A stretch of 64,000 nt of DNA from Camillea tinctor (Eukaryota; Ascomycota; Sordariomycetes; Xylariales; Xylariaceae): NCBI GenBank assembly GCA_022578605.1, contig MU394107.1:124001-188000 (forward strand). Direction: 5' to 3'. The stretch's first letter is position 1. Every line of letters begins with the position of its first letter. Position numbers and translations under genes: made by a program. Positions 1 through 10,103 of the stretch are shown in pieces. The notes beneath the pieces were generated by a model, which made no database searches, was not told the DNA's origin, and was given only the letters and a program-made list of their open reading frames with translations.

Positions 1-48
1 CATAGGTAACCAACACACTACCTAAAATTTTGACACATACATATGTAT

Positions 49-1249
49 TCAACGCAGCGCCTCCACCGAAGCCACCTCCCGGCCCAGGGGCAGTATATCC
101 GGCAGAGGACCGACAGGCGCGATGGAGTGGGGGTTGATCTGCGTGTGGCTCTTGGTATAATGGTTCTTGATGTGGAGGAAATTCGTCGTGTCCTGGAACG
201 CGGGGACGTTCCAGTACAGGTGGCGCAACCACTTGTGAATACGCGGGTACCCCGAGCGTATGTCGCGGATGTTGCACTTGAAGTGCTGCACATACACAGG
301 GTCGAACCGCACGATTGTGACGAACAGTCGGATGTCTGTCTCTGTCAGCGTCTCCCCGAAGAAAAACGGCCCCTTCCCCTTTTTTTCGTTCTCCGCCAGC
401 ACAGCCTCAACCCGGTCGAGCGCTTCAAATAGCGCCAGGACATTGCGCTCGTACGCCTCTTGTGTGGTCGCAAAGCCGCTCTTGTACACCCCGTTGTTGA
501 TGGCATCGTAAGTCCACGTACCCGCCTCGTCGATAGCTGCGCGCAGGGCCTCGGGGTACAGGTCCACGCTCGCGAACTCAGCGGGAAGCTGGTCGTTGAA
601 TACCGAGCCTAGCATTCGCAGGATCTCGCTGCTCTCGTTGTTGACGATGGTATTAGCCTTCTTGTCGAAGAGCACCGGCACGGTGAACCGCCCCGAGTAG
701 TCCGGGTTTACCCCAAAGTACAGCTGCCGTAGATGCGTGTACCCCTCGTGCCTCGGCAGAGGGTCCGGGATCACACTCTCTCCCTCTGCGTCTGTATCCG
801 AAGGGGTTGGGAAGCGCCACCCTGTTTACGCAGCTTAGTTAGTCCTGGCTATTCGAAAGAGGAGTTGAAATGAGACAAAATGAAATAACACTTACCTTTT
901 TCGCCCATATGCCAATGCACGACCGAGAATGATATAAAATCCTCGAGTCCCTTTAGCTTCCTAGCAATGAGGGTACGGTGTGCCTAAGAAATCAAGGGTT
1001 AATGTTCCTTTTATGTCCAATATAAATAGGCAATTAGTTGTAACTTACCCAAGGACAAGCATAGCTGACATAGAGATGGTAGCGTCCTTTCTCGGGTGGA
1101 AATTGGGCACCCGGTTCCTTGGAGATCCAGTTACGAAATGAGCTTTCCGGGCGCTTGAACTCGCCGCTCTTGTCGCCTGGCTTTACCCACTCTGTAATTT
1201 TAGAGGCCTGTATATATCGTCGAAGACCCGTTAATAACGAAATACTCAT
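49..1249 (-). CDS. S-glutathionyl-(chloro)hydroquinone reductase (omega/xi-class GST, ECM4/Gto-like)
   Basis: Spliced model complement(join(49..821, 896..983, 1049..1249)), 353 aa, with introns of 74 and 65 nt. The family reduces glutathionyl-hydroquinones using the cysteine of a YxCPW motif; here SYACPW ends exon 1 and exon 2 continues with AHRT, the usual family sequence. The N-terminal part carries TEWVKPGDKSGEFKR and FPPEKGRYHLYVSYACPW. The C-terminal helical GST domain fills exon 3 (FFFGETLTETDIRLF, HLYWNVPAF). I start at the ATG at 1249 (MSISLLTGLRRY), a short basic leader that could be a mitochondrial presequence. An in-frame upstream ORF at 1301-1597 could extend it and is listed separately. 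The fold and family are clear; the exact N-terminus is not. Confidence 0.9.
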
Positions 1250-1300
1250 GGGTTGTCCCGAACCTGGACCGGCGAAAAGGAGCAACGGAAGATACGGGAG

Positions 1301-1597
1301 CTAGATCGCACGGAAGAAAAGGAGAATCAAACTCACCATATTATCTTTTCTTTGTGTTGTTTTCCTGTTTCGTGCAAATTCTTGCGCGTTGAGACCTGAA
1401 TACTTGCGTACAAGATGATGACCGAATTGTTGTATTGTCTTTCCCCTAAGGTCGTGTTGTGTCAAAGACGACAAGCCTCGATTCCCAGCTGCACTAAATA
1501 TGGCAGTTCTATTTATGCTCGTGTTCGACTTCAAGGATGATGGTGAAGCAAATAGCCGGTATGATTGTGGCCGGTATAAAAGTCGCCCAAGGTTCAT
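1301..1597 (-). other. Upstream in-frame ORF resembling a mitochondrial presequence (possible alternative first exon or uORF)
   Basis: This 98-codon ATG ORF lies directly upstream of the GST start, in the same frame as GST exon 1 and separated from it by one TAG (1301-1303). Its first 70 residues are rich in Arg, Ser and Leu and nearly devoid of acidic residues, like a mitochondrial leader. A strong donor GTGAGT sits at 1336-1331. Splicing to the TAG at 1303-1301 would remove only 36 nt and keep the frame. Splicing to the CAG at 1266-1264 (73 nt) would break the frame and turn this ORF into a uORF. Function is unresolved. Confidence 0.35.
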
Positions 1598-2574
1598 AGA
1601 TCCCTTTCCCCTTCCTTTATAGCAAAGGAAAGAAAGCTTGAATGATGATGCGAGGGATCACTGATCGTTTAAGTAACTTTCTCTTCTGCTTCACTTCCTT
1701 TAAGTGATCACGCAATATGTATGTATATTGTTCGAGGTTACAAATACCCCGATTGCGCAATACGTAGATTTGGAATCAATTCGCTTCAAAAGAAACAAAA
1801 AGCAATTCTGCCCCAATTTGCTTTGTCACCACGAAATGGGGTCGAGCGTGTCTAGGAGATACCGTTTAATGCGACTATATGTGATGATGACGATGATAAT
1901 ACATAATGGGCCTGCCTAAGTACGTACCTAGGTCTAGATAATGAATTTAGCTAACCCGGGCTAGAGTATTATATAACACTTATCAAGCCTGACGTAAAAT
2001 GACACTAGGAATGCACAAGGTCCACAAGGTGTGAGAGGTACATACATACACACTTCAGTGAGCACTACTTCGGATTTAGCCCCGACTTGAAATACAGACA
2101 TAAATACAAATTTAGAGTTTATCCGATCACGTCTCGTTTATACCCATACCTCAAATACGTTAGGCCATTACACTACATATAGGTTAGTTGACCCGTAAAC
2201 AAGCTTAGTCTTAAGACTCCATCCAAAGCGTTTATACCACTTGGGATCTGACCTTAGGAAAAGTCGCAACAAAAATTATATCGCGTCTTCACAGTAAAAT
2301 ATTTTCCATTGTACAAGAGAAGGGATGTATCTTCTGCGTCAATTTTTTTTTCTTTCATTCCTTTGTTTTGGTAAATAGTGCTGAGAACTTGATGTTGCCA
2401 GTACTCATAAAAGCAGAGAAAAATGGGTAATCCCCTTTCCCAACAGAGTGCGAGTATCTATCTCTGAACAGTCCCTTGCGATGATAATGATGGCATCTGC
2501 GAACAACCAAATCATTTCAAGTGAGCCACCTAATGCTCCGGCGCGCCATTTCTCATTCTCGTCACCATCGCCAT
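1598..2574. other. Intergenic: GST 5' region and Uba1 3' region
   Basis: AT-rich, with no coding signal. It contains the palindrome ACCTAGGT at 1926-1933. Because both flanking genes are on the minus strand, it should hold the GST promoter and the Uba1 3' UTR/terminator; no specific site is identifiable. Confidence 0.5.
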
Positions 2575-5500
2575 CTAGCGAATGCGCACCTTGATATAAG
2601 GCACCTCTACATCCTCTTCGTCCAAGTCCTCCGCTACCATCTCGAAGATAACTTCCTTCTGATGATCCGGGATCGGTTTCTTAGAAACTGTCTCGACCAG
2701 CTGGCTTAGCTTCAGGGGCAATCTGTCCTTGAGCTTGGCAGGCGGGAAGAAGCTGGCATATAGCAAGCTGACCCCCGAACTCAACATGGTGATATTAAGA
2801 CCACGCTTCTCAAAATGATCAAGGAGCTCCTTCAAAGTGACATCCTCCATCTCAAAACGATCCCATATCTTATCCAAACTGACCTTGCCTTCTGGTCCCT
2901 TATATTCTACCTTGGGACTTGCGATCGGCTCGCTGAAGCCGAAGAAAGGCAGTGCCAAGTTAACAAACCCGTTCTTGTACTGCTCGATGTCATCCTTGCC
3001 ATCTATAATCTTGTATAGCTCCAGAACCACTAAGCCCGTGACAAGAGCGGTGGTGGTGGCGATGGCGGGAATGATCTTGCCCGCAATGAACTTCGTCTTA
3101 TGCCGGTCGGCCTGTTCAATCTTGTAGTTTTCAGCACGCAGATTGCTGGCAAACGTGATGAAATCGATATGATGGTTCGTATCGTCGTCCTTCTCGAATT
3201 CCACTGCGGTTAGCTTGAAACCGGCCATCTTGCTCGCCGGTGGCAGGCTCTCCGTGATCTTCTGTAGTTCGGCATTATCATCGAACGCGGTGTTGTTCGC
3301 GGCCGAGTTCGGATCCTACAGTGATTATTAGTATCATTGCTAAATTCCTTCCGTTCCAATGCTTTTAGGCTAGGCTTACCGGGTCATTGTCGTTGGCTTG
3401 GATCTTGACACCTGGATCGGGCGAGAAATCCGGCACGATCATGTTATCCAAAACCTTGGCATACAGATCTTTACCAATCCCCTTAGTGTTGATATTGTAG
3501 TTGAATGCGTGCAGGTTAGCGGCCGCAACGATGAAGCCAAAGTGAGTCGGGTTCTTGGGATCGAACTTCAACGGATCAGGGGCACGCTTCGGACCTGACC
3601 AGAAGGGAGTACCGCTAGATGAGGTCGAATCCTTCGGGAAGTTGTACAGAAGTTGTTGGATAGCGTTGTTATACTGCTTCTCAAACAACATCCGTGCCCA
3701 AATGATACAATCCTCAAAGCTCAGTGGCTTATCTGTGACCAGATAATCCCGTATGGTCTCGAGAGTCGCCTTCTCGTTGCCACCTTGCTTAAGAGTGGTC
3801 TCTAGATAGTTAGGTTGAGACAAGTAGAGGTTGACGGTTTCGGCTGACTTGACGAAGGACGTCTCGAAGAGCTCGCGCGCCCATGCAATGGTGTGCTCGA
3901 TCTTGTTGGGGAAACTTCGCAGAGTACACATCGGGAACGATACCTCAGGCGGGTCTTGCGACGATGAGTACGATTCGGTAAGTCTGGGTAGGACGACCTG
4001 AGTGTTGCCCTTGGTACCCAACGTTCCACTCTCAAGCAGTGGCTTATGGAAAAAGACGCAGCGTCTATCGACATAGGTTCTCGCCTCAACATTGTCGAGA
4101 GCGTTAGTGACACCGTCCAAGTTCTCCCAAAATTCTTCATTGAAAATGTGCTCGGTCTCGGGGCTAACGCGATCCTTAAGACATTCAATATGGCCTTCCA
4201 GCTCCGGATTCATGGCCGTCACGGCCTTCGCTGCGCAGTCGCTCTTCATTTGACCGACATCCTTGGGACGGAATAGGAACTGACGGTTGAGGTTGCTCTT
4301 TTCAATCGAATCCATATCCGTGATGGTGATTTTACCCTTGGGTCCCACACCCAGGCCGATCATGGCCCAGTTCTTGAGCATCTCGCAGCCGATGGCGCCA
4401 GCGCCTACGAGGAATTGCTTGATATTTGCGAGCTTCTCTTGATATTCTTTACCAAAGACGGCAATCTGACCATCATATCGAGATCCAGTGGGCTTGCAAA
4501 GCTCTTCGGTCCGAGCACAGCTTGTGGGGATCGACTCTAGCGAGTCGAAGTAAAACCATTGCTTAATAGGGTGGAATTTACCAGAGACCGCTTTCAGGAC
4601 CTCCTGAGCGGCGAGACCACCGAAGAGAGCAGCCATGGGGTTCAGATCACCTTGGGCCTGGAAACTGAGCTCCTTAATAAGCTTCTCGTCAATCTCAACC
4701 TCTAGCTTCTCCCTCTCGACAAAGGCCTTGGCTGATCCAATAACAACGATGGCGTCATCCTCGTTCATCGGTCGAGGGAGGCGACCTTGGGATTGGACAA
4801 AGGCATGCAGAGCCTCAAAACCTATGTGAAGCTGCTGTGGTCTGTCAAACTTGGCAAAATCGGACATGAGAAACTCGGGCTCTTTCAAAGCTGCCGAAAA
4901 TTTCTTGAATTCGAGGATCTTGGGCATCTTGACTTGCTGATATAGACCACCGCGCTTGTATTGGCCAAGTCCGGAGACATCGCCAATAGAGAAAGTGTAG
5001 GGACCTTTCACAGTAACCTTTCGTGGTTCCGCATTGTTCAAGCCTTCCATGCCTTCAACCTCACTGAATGTGACGTAATCACCATCTTCAAGACCATGTC
5101 GCGTCTCATCAAGAGCAGAAACCAGGCCCTCCTCGTCAATCCCGGCTACTATTCCGTTGACGGGGTTCTCGCCGGTCGCATCGAGACAGGTAAATTTGCT
5201 ACCAAAGTCGCAGAAGATAGAACCGAACAAGCCAAAAGTATCGGCACAGACAACATAGATACCCTTGGTGTGGCAGTAGTCACCAACAGTTTGCTGGGTG
5301 CGCAGAGGGGTGTTGGTTAGGACGACGACCTGGTACTTGTCGAACTGGGACAGGTTCTCTCCGAGTCTGCATGCGTGCGGTGGTTAGCAGTTGGCACAAG
5401 ACAGGTCTTTATTAACAACTTACCCGGAAGACTCGTGGATGCTGACGGGGGTGTAAGCGTTGAGCTCAGCAACGCGGGGAGCAGTGACAACATCTCGGGG

Positions 5501-5917
5501 CTTGCCAATATCTTCTGGATGGAGGAAGAATTGGGAGGAGAGATCAGCGACGGCGGCTGGGGCAGGATCGTGAAGGGTCAAGCTCTTGACTCCAGCAAGA
5601 GCAATATTCTTGGCAATCTCAACACCCAGTCCCTTGAGACCAACGATAAGCACATTAGAAGCGCCCATGCGCTTCATAGCCTCGTGGCCCAGAACATAGA
5701 GCTGGCGACTGTATAGCGACTCGTCGATCTCGGTGGTGCCGACTACGGACTCGTCAACCTGGAGCCGAGTGACCAGGTCGACCTCGCCCCCGGCCATTTT
5801 GGTGTCCTGCAAGTAAGAAGGGAGGGATCACGTCAGTATATTTACTGTACATATATACATAGAAAAAGAGAGGGAGGGGGAAGAAACGTAAGAATAGGGT
5901 ATAATACATACGGTCAT
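2575..5917 (-). CDS. uba1: Ubiquitin-activating enzyme E1
   Basis: Spliced model complement(join(2575..3315, 3380..5366, 5424..5806, 5912..5917)), 1038 aa, the normal length for Uba1. E1 adenylates ubiquitin's C-terminus with ATP, captures it as a thioester and passes it to E2 enzymes in cytosol and nucleus. Visible parts: the inactive adenylation half ([35 protein letters not shown]); the active adenylation half ([37 protein letters not shown]); the catalytic cysteine near residue 608 in [20 protein letters not shown]; and a C-terminal ubiquitin-fold domain (residues about 940-1038) ending PYIKVRIR. The first coding exon is only ATG ACC, followed by GTATGT. The TTGCAG acceptor at 5812-5807 restores [11 protein letters not shown]. 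The ATG at 5797 is an alternative start. Confidence 0.95.
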
Positions 5918-7417
5918 GGTCCTCTTGGGGGAGAAGGGCAGATCTCCGTTGGAGGTTTTGCGCTTCCCCAGCTTGGGCGTTCCTTTTTGCTCTCGGTGGA
6001 GCTACCTTGAGGGTAGGTAGATTATTTTGCCTTATGAGGGGAGGAGGGGTTGTTGTCGGTAGAGGTGGGTGATTTGTTGATGTGATGCGAGGGGGTGGTT
6101 CTGGGTGTTGTCAAACCCGAAATGGGAAATACTAGATTTGGTGAGGATGCAGTCGTCTATAAAGAAAAGAAAATAAGAAAAGACGACAACGACGCCAACA
6201 AGTAAAGTAATGACAAGGTAATGCTTTAGAAAGTAGGAGAAAGATGGATTTGTTTTAGGGTGAGTTACGATGGATACGATGGATGGATGGAGAGAGAACG
6301 AACGTGGGGCTGGGAACAAGAACAGAGAGAGAGTTGAAGGTAGAAGGGGAAAGAAAAAAAAGGTAGGTAATGTATGTACCGTTACTTAGAGTGATGCAAC
6401 TACCTTAACTTATTACTACTACTTGCTTTAGTGTATCGTGATAGTGTAGACACTCAGTCCTAAGTATCTCTTACCTCTCCTACCCCACCACTGCTTAAGT
6501 CAGGTACTTCCAATACTGTATGTACATACGTACCTAGGTACTTACCTAAATCTTATCGTGGAAAAGACAGCCCGCTATAAGTATGACGTATAGTAGACAC
6601 ATCCATAAGACAGTAATTAGGCAGATGTACACTACCTTTAAAGGTTAAAACTCTCTGACTGGTAATTATTAATCCAAATGAAAAGTACAAGACTGCAGAG
6701 ATCTTCCACATTAGGTATGTATACACACTACATTCAGGTACCCAGATGCCAGGGCTTCCTAGTGTAGCAGATGGTAGGTACATGTAGTAAGGAATGGAAT
6801 ATTCCATCCCTTGGTGCAACTTCTTAAACTTGTCACTTAGTTCTAATTGACACACTTGATACACAAACATGCACCCGTGTTTCTGTTTCTCTTTTCCTCC
6901 ATCATCTTCGTTTTCGTTGTCTGTTTGTAAGGATCGTAATCATTCATATATGAAGCCTTTGGGTATCAACCAAACCAACCAACCGGATCTAACCACCAAA
7001 CACACTTCAAAAAATCCCATCCTGCCTCTGTATTTTCCATGCAGCAAATAAATATATAAATAAATGAACGAATAGAATTCGAAAAAATAAATGAATGAAT
7101 GAATCCAAACCCATATGACCAAGTCCTATCCCGGCCTAGCCATTAAGTTATACCATGCTATGTCCTTCATTACACTGGTATCATTACCATATCATCTCAT
7201 TCTCTTCCCTTTATTTCATATGCGAGGCCGTTAGATTCATGATGTTTTCCAGAGTGCTGGGCAAAGAAGAATCCAAAAGGGGGGGAGAGAAAAAAAAGGG
7301 GGGTATATCAAAGGATCGACAAGAAATATCAAAAGTTTTTAAATACTAAAAATCAAACATTAACATTCTTTGATCCCATAAAAACAAGAAGTAAAAAAAG
7401 AAGAAGGGATCAAAAAA
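5918..7417. other. Intergenic: Uba1 promoter side and 3' side of the surface-mucin gene
   Basis: No supported gene. The palindrome TACCTAGGTA is at 6531-6540. The first 500 bases are purine-rich on the plus strand, consistent with a Uba1 promoter/5' UTR pyrimidine tract. A short AATG/ATGA simple repeat lies near 7085-7105. The small ORFs here look random. Confidence 0.5.
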
Positions 7418-10103
7418 TCAAATCATAAAGAGAAGCGACAGAATAAAAGGGATAAAAGCCCCCGCATCCGTCGCGAGATCGCGGCTCCTAAGCGCGGCCG
7501 CAGCGCCCGTCGCTACGCCCGACGAAGTCGCCGCTGTCCCCGTTGCCGCGCCCGACGTAGTCCCGCCCTCGGTCGTGCTGGTAGGTTCCTCGGTGGTGAC
7601 CGAGCCTGCCGGCGATGTGGGCGAGGGCGTGGGCGAGGATCCCTCGCTTCCACTGCCGCTGCTCTCCCCGGTGGAAGACGCCCCTTCGCTACCCGAAGAC
7701 GCGGGAATGGTACTGCCACCGCCAACACCACCGCCGCCCGTGGACGTAGCGGTTCCGGAAGAGGTGATCGTACCACTGCTGTCTCCGGAGGATGTGCCGG
7801 TGCTTTCCGAAGCGGTGGTAGACGAGCTTTCACCGCCGCTAGTGGCGCTGCTGCTCTCGCCGGAACTTGTCGCTGACTCGGGAGCGGTGGTGGTAGTACT
7901 AGCAGTAGAGGTAGGAGTAGCAGTAGAGGTAGGAGTAGCAGTGGAGGTAGCAGTAGCAGTAGAGGTAGCAGTAGCAGTAGTGGAAGTAGGCGACGGTAAG
8001 GCGGTGCTAGATGAAGCCGAGGTCCCCGAGGTCCCCGAGGTTGGGGACTGAGTAGATGTAGCCGAAGAGCCAGTTGAAGTGGAAGATTCCGTCGACGTCG
8101 ATGACGACGACGGCGGGGGGATGGATATGATGCCGGTGTTTGAACTGGCGGTTCCCCCGGGCACCGTTGATCCTCCCTGCGTGCTCGAGACTTCGCTCTG
8201 GGGGGAGCTGCTCGTCGGCTCGGGGCTAGCGTCTTGTAGGTCACAGAAGGTGATCCATTGTTCGAATGTTGGCTCGATGTAGTCTCGAGTCGTCAGCTGA
8301 TAATCATCGACGTGGTTCCGTATACAGTTCGTGCATGAATCATAATTATCCCGGAATGCAGATCCAGATTGGCATAGCTCTGGAGTTTTCCCTACCCGTT
8401 GAGCAACATTGTTGGCGTTGTTGCAAGGGCCGAAGCATGCAGGTGGGGCCGCGGGTGAGCGCTTAGAGATCCCTCCAAGTCTCCTAACAAGTACAGTTGG
8501 ATACACGGGGTAAGTCGTTTTGCTAGTGGATGATTCGGTCGTCGATGAGAACGGATATGCTGTGAGACTTGTTTGCGATTCCCAGTTTCCAGTTGTGTAT
8601 GTAGTGGTATGGCAGCCGGAGGCATCTGTCCAGGTAGAAGTAATAACCTCTTCCCGAAATATGTCATAGCTCAGACCGAATGCTTCCGGCGCAAGATTAT
8701 AGTAACCGGGGCTAATTTGGTAATAGGCCGTCTCGTTCTCGGGCCACTGAGGAAGATGCAAGTCGGGAGAAGGCTTGCAATCGCTTTGACTTGAGCATAC
8801 GTAAGTCTTGTCTGGGAGACCATTCCAGAATTCACATCCTTCGGGCATCCGAGGTGAACAAAGAAACCCAGGTCTACAGCCCCATGTCAGATCTGAACTA
8901 GCATTATAATTGGGGATAGGAATTCCTGGTTCGTTGGTTGGAACGGGGCAAACGGTTGATACTGTCGAGTAGGTCACCGTAGTTGTAGTTGGGGGAGGGG
9001 TCACCGTTTCAGGGGGCGCCGTGATTGTCGTTGGTGACACCGTCGTAATCTCCTGTGTAGTAGTGAAGGTTGTAGTGGAGGTCACCGAGTCGGTTATCGA
9101 GATTTCTGATACTGTAACGAACGTCGTGGTGTAAGTCAGGGTAACCGATGCGGTGGTTTCCTCGGTTGTTGTCAGGGTTGCCGTGTCCGTAGTTCCAGAG
9201 ACAGATACAGAGACAGAAACATCTGTAGTCGTTAAAGTATCTGTGACCGTATCGGTCACCGTTGCGAAGATGCTGGTTGTGAACGTCGCCGTAGTCACGT
9301 ACGTCGACGTGCTGTACTCTACAGTTGTCGATGTATGGTCAGATACTATCGTCGTGGGTACCGACGTTGTTACAGTGATCACGGATGTGGTAACGACTGG
9401 GATTTCAGTTGTATACGTTGTAGTAACAATATCGGTTGTCGTAACTTCTTCAGTGGTCGTCAAGTTTCTAGTAGTAGTGACGTCCTTGGTGGTAGTTATC
9501 TCCTTTGTCGTCTCAATAGTATCAGTTTCAGTGACAGTTTCCCAGACTGTAGTAGGCGGGCATTTAGTATCCCAAATGGTGGTAATGCATCCGCACGATT
9601 CAATTGTTGATATACAAGCATTGATCGTGGTTAAGTACGACTAATATAATATTAGTTTCCCACATGTCCGGTAATTCAAATATATATGTAACATACCTTC
9701 GTTATAAGGTCTGTCGTGGTCTCAATAATACGCTTGGTCGTTGTCTCCTCGTCCGTGATAGTGGCAGTGATTGTATCTTCATCTGTAACTGTGTACCCGT
9801 AACTGATAGTCTCAAAGACAGTAGTGACGCCGCTTTTATTATGTTGTTAGTTTGCAGTTCAGCCTAGAATACGAAATACACATACTAAACAGTTTTCGTT
9901 TTCCACTCTGTATTTGTTTCTGTCTCCGTCTCCGTCTTCGTCTTGGTTTCGTATTCCGTTGTAGTGATTACTAGAGATGGGCAAGATGGGTACGAAGGGT
10001 ATGGCAATTGCGAATATGATTGTCGTGGGAGGATCACATTTGTCCTAACAAGTGAAGCGAGTGCTAAGGCCGACCAGGCCCAAAGACGATGCCCGCGAAC
10101 CAT
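7418..10103 (-). CDS. GPI-anchored Ser/Thr-rich cell-surface (mucin-like) protein
   Basis: Spliced model complement(join(7418..9640, 9697..9832, 9886..10103)), 858 aa. The ATG is at 10103; a GTG precedes it. Layout: signal peptide about 1-22 (WAWSALALASLV); a Thr/Val/Glu block to about 345 with many TTT, TVT and TET triplets; a Cys-containing segment about 349-465 (TVCPVP, WGCRPGFLCS, CKPSPDLHLP); a possible Kex2 site, KR, near 512 (GGISKR|SPAA); a second Cys-rich segment about 520-584 (CFGPC, CTNCIRNH); a Ser/Thr/Gly-rich stalk; and a hydrophobic C-terminus (FIPFILSLLFMI) preceded by small residues, typical of a GPI signal. Likely a heavily O-glycosylated wall or plasma-membrane protein; adhesion is inferred only. 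Intron 1 uses an AAG acceptor, so that junction is less certain. Confidence 0.8.
7893..7985. repeat. Coding minisatellite in the mucin stalk
   Basis: Degenerate tandem units of 12-18 bp (GTAGAGGTAGGAGTAGCA and shorter variants) inside the mucin gene. On the minus strand they encode alternating Ala-Thr-Ser-Thr and Thr-Pro-Thr-Ser-like steps. Such tracts often vary in copy number between strains and set stalk length. Confidence 0.75.

Noticed and set aside
7513..8244. Long Arg/Pro/Leu ORF on the minus strand and a Val/Glu-rich ORF on the plus strand (7575-8051) over the mucin stalk
   Set aside because: Both are frame shadows of the Ser/Thr-rich tandem repeats; no family signal or independent start context.
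9153..9644. 163-codon Val-rich plus-strand ORF
   Set aside because: Antisense image of the Thr/Val codon bias in the mucin gene.
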